Assembly (NCBI GenBank): GCA_025353235.1
Contig: JANXQZ010000736.1
Location: forward strand, 1 to 5,761
Reading direction: 5' to 3'
Origin: Bryobacterales bacterium
Lineage (GTDB): Bacteria > Acidobacteriota > Terriglobia > Bryobacterales > Bryobacteraceae
DNA length: 5,761 nucleotides
The number at the start of each line of letters is the position of its first letter. Within the stretch, counting starts at the first letter, position 1. The notes beneath the pieces are model-generated. The model made no database searches and was not told where the DNA came from. It saw only the letters and a program-made list of their open reading frames with translations. Positions 5,500 through 5,761 of this stretch are shown one piece after another. Both the position numbers and the translations under genes were made by a program.

Positions 5500-5761
5500 G
5501 AGGGCCGCTCTCGGTTGCGCTTTCTTGCTAGCATCTTGCACGAAGCACTATCGGGCCGAGGGCGTCGTCCTTCGCGTGGACCCAAGCGACCAAACTTTGG
5601 TTGTATCTCATCGCGCCATTCCAGGCTACATGGAAGGCATGGCTATGCCTTTTCACGTTGCTGCTGCGAGAGAACTGGATGGGTTGACGCCCGGCGCTCG
5701 CATTGATTTTCGGCTCAACGTGAGCCGGAAACGATCGTACATCAGTCGTGTGCGTCGGCGG
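5480..5761 (+). CDS. Copper-binding lipoprotein, CusF-like domain, N-terminal part (runs off window)
   Basis: The frame is open from ATG 5480 to the window end (94 codons, no stop). The first 20 residues are a lipoprotein signal peptide with Lys7-Arg8, a hydrophobic core and lipobox L-A-S-Cys20. Residues about 24-94 match the copper-binding domain of the CusF/SCO-associated type: a GVVLRVDP strand (28-35), then His44-x-x-Ile-Pro-Gly-Tyr-Met and Met54-Ala-Met56-Pro-Phe. The His44 and Met54/Met56 pattern corresponds to the Cu(I)-binding His and MxM residues of CusF-like proteins. In acidobacteria and relatives this domain is often followed by an SCO1/SenC thioredoxin-fold domain, so the rest may lie beyond the window (inference). 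It would be a lipid-anchored periplasmic copper chaperone. The start overlaps the methyltransferase gene by 20 bases, suggesting translational coupling. Only a weak GGGA (5467-5470) precedes it, but no later in-frame start gives a full signal peptide. Confidence 0.82.
   Translation, partial: MFCIFGKRAALGCAFLLASCTKHYRAEGVVLRVDPSDQTLVVSHRAIPGYMEGMAMPFHVAAARELDGLTPGARIDFRLNVSRKRSYISRVRRR

Noticed and set aside
5515..5706. Small + strand open frame starting at an ATG at 5515
   Set aside because: It overlaps, in a different frame, the lipoprotein frame from 5480, which has a lipobox and copper-site residues. The 5515 frame has neither and is an out-of-frame shadow.
1..5761. CRISPR arrays, tRNA/rRNA genes, insertion sequences, phage attachment sites
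   Set aside because: No short regularly spaced repeats, tRNA-like cloverleaf, transposase frame or flanking inverted repeats were seen. The only repetition is in-frame protein repeats.

Overview
The window looks like chromosomal DNA from an acidobacterium, probably of the Terriglobales or Bryobacterales type. This rests on moderate-to-high GC by eye, the style of the Ig-like repeat proteins, and the SCO/CusF-type copper lipoprotein. It is inference, as no phylogenetic marker is present. All four recognisable genes lie on the + strand and fill nearly the whole window.

Layout. (1) Positions 2-2827 hold the 3' part of a very large secreted or surface protein whose start lies outside the window. 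It has at least three invasin/intimin-like (Big_1-type) Ig repeats of about 103-105 residues, followed by three copies of a different, longer module of about 220 residues (called 'module B' here). (2) A 79-bp gap holds a perfect 14-bp stem with a 4-nt loop (2856-2887). (3) Positions 2907-4364 encode a separate exported protein: a signal peptide plus two more copies of module B. It is therefore a small paralogue of the C-terminal half of the gene before it. (4) The 208-bp gap at 4365-4572 contains a compact structured RNA (4395-4486) closed by a perfect 10-bp stem. Its core resembles the c-di-GMP-I/GEMM riboswitch family, but its P3 arm is unusually short. (5) Positions 4573-5499 encode an FkbM-family SAM-dependent methyltransferase with an N-terminal membrane anchor. 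(6) Overlapping its last 20 bases, a lipoprotein gene (5480 to the window end) starts. It encodes a lipobox and a CusF-like copper-binding domain, and probably continues outside the window.

How the parts may work together. The first two genes are paralogous exported beta-rich proteins, probably cell-surface or extracellular. The methyltransferase and the copper lipoprotein overlap and are probably translationally coupled, although no shared pathway is obvious. If the structured RNA is a cyclic-dinucleotide riboswitch, it would sit in the 5' leader of the methyltransferase-lipoprotein pair. The most interesting items are this RNA, the shared module B, and the perfect hairpin between the two surface-protein genes.
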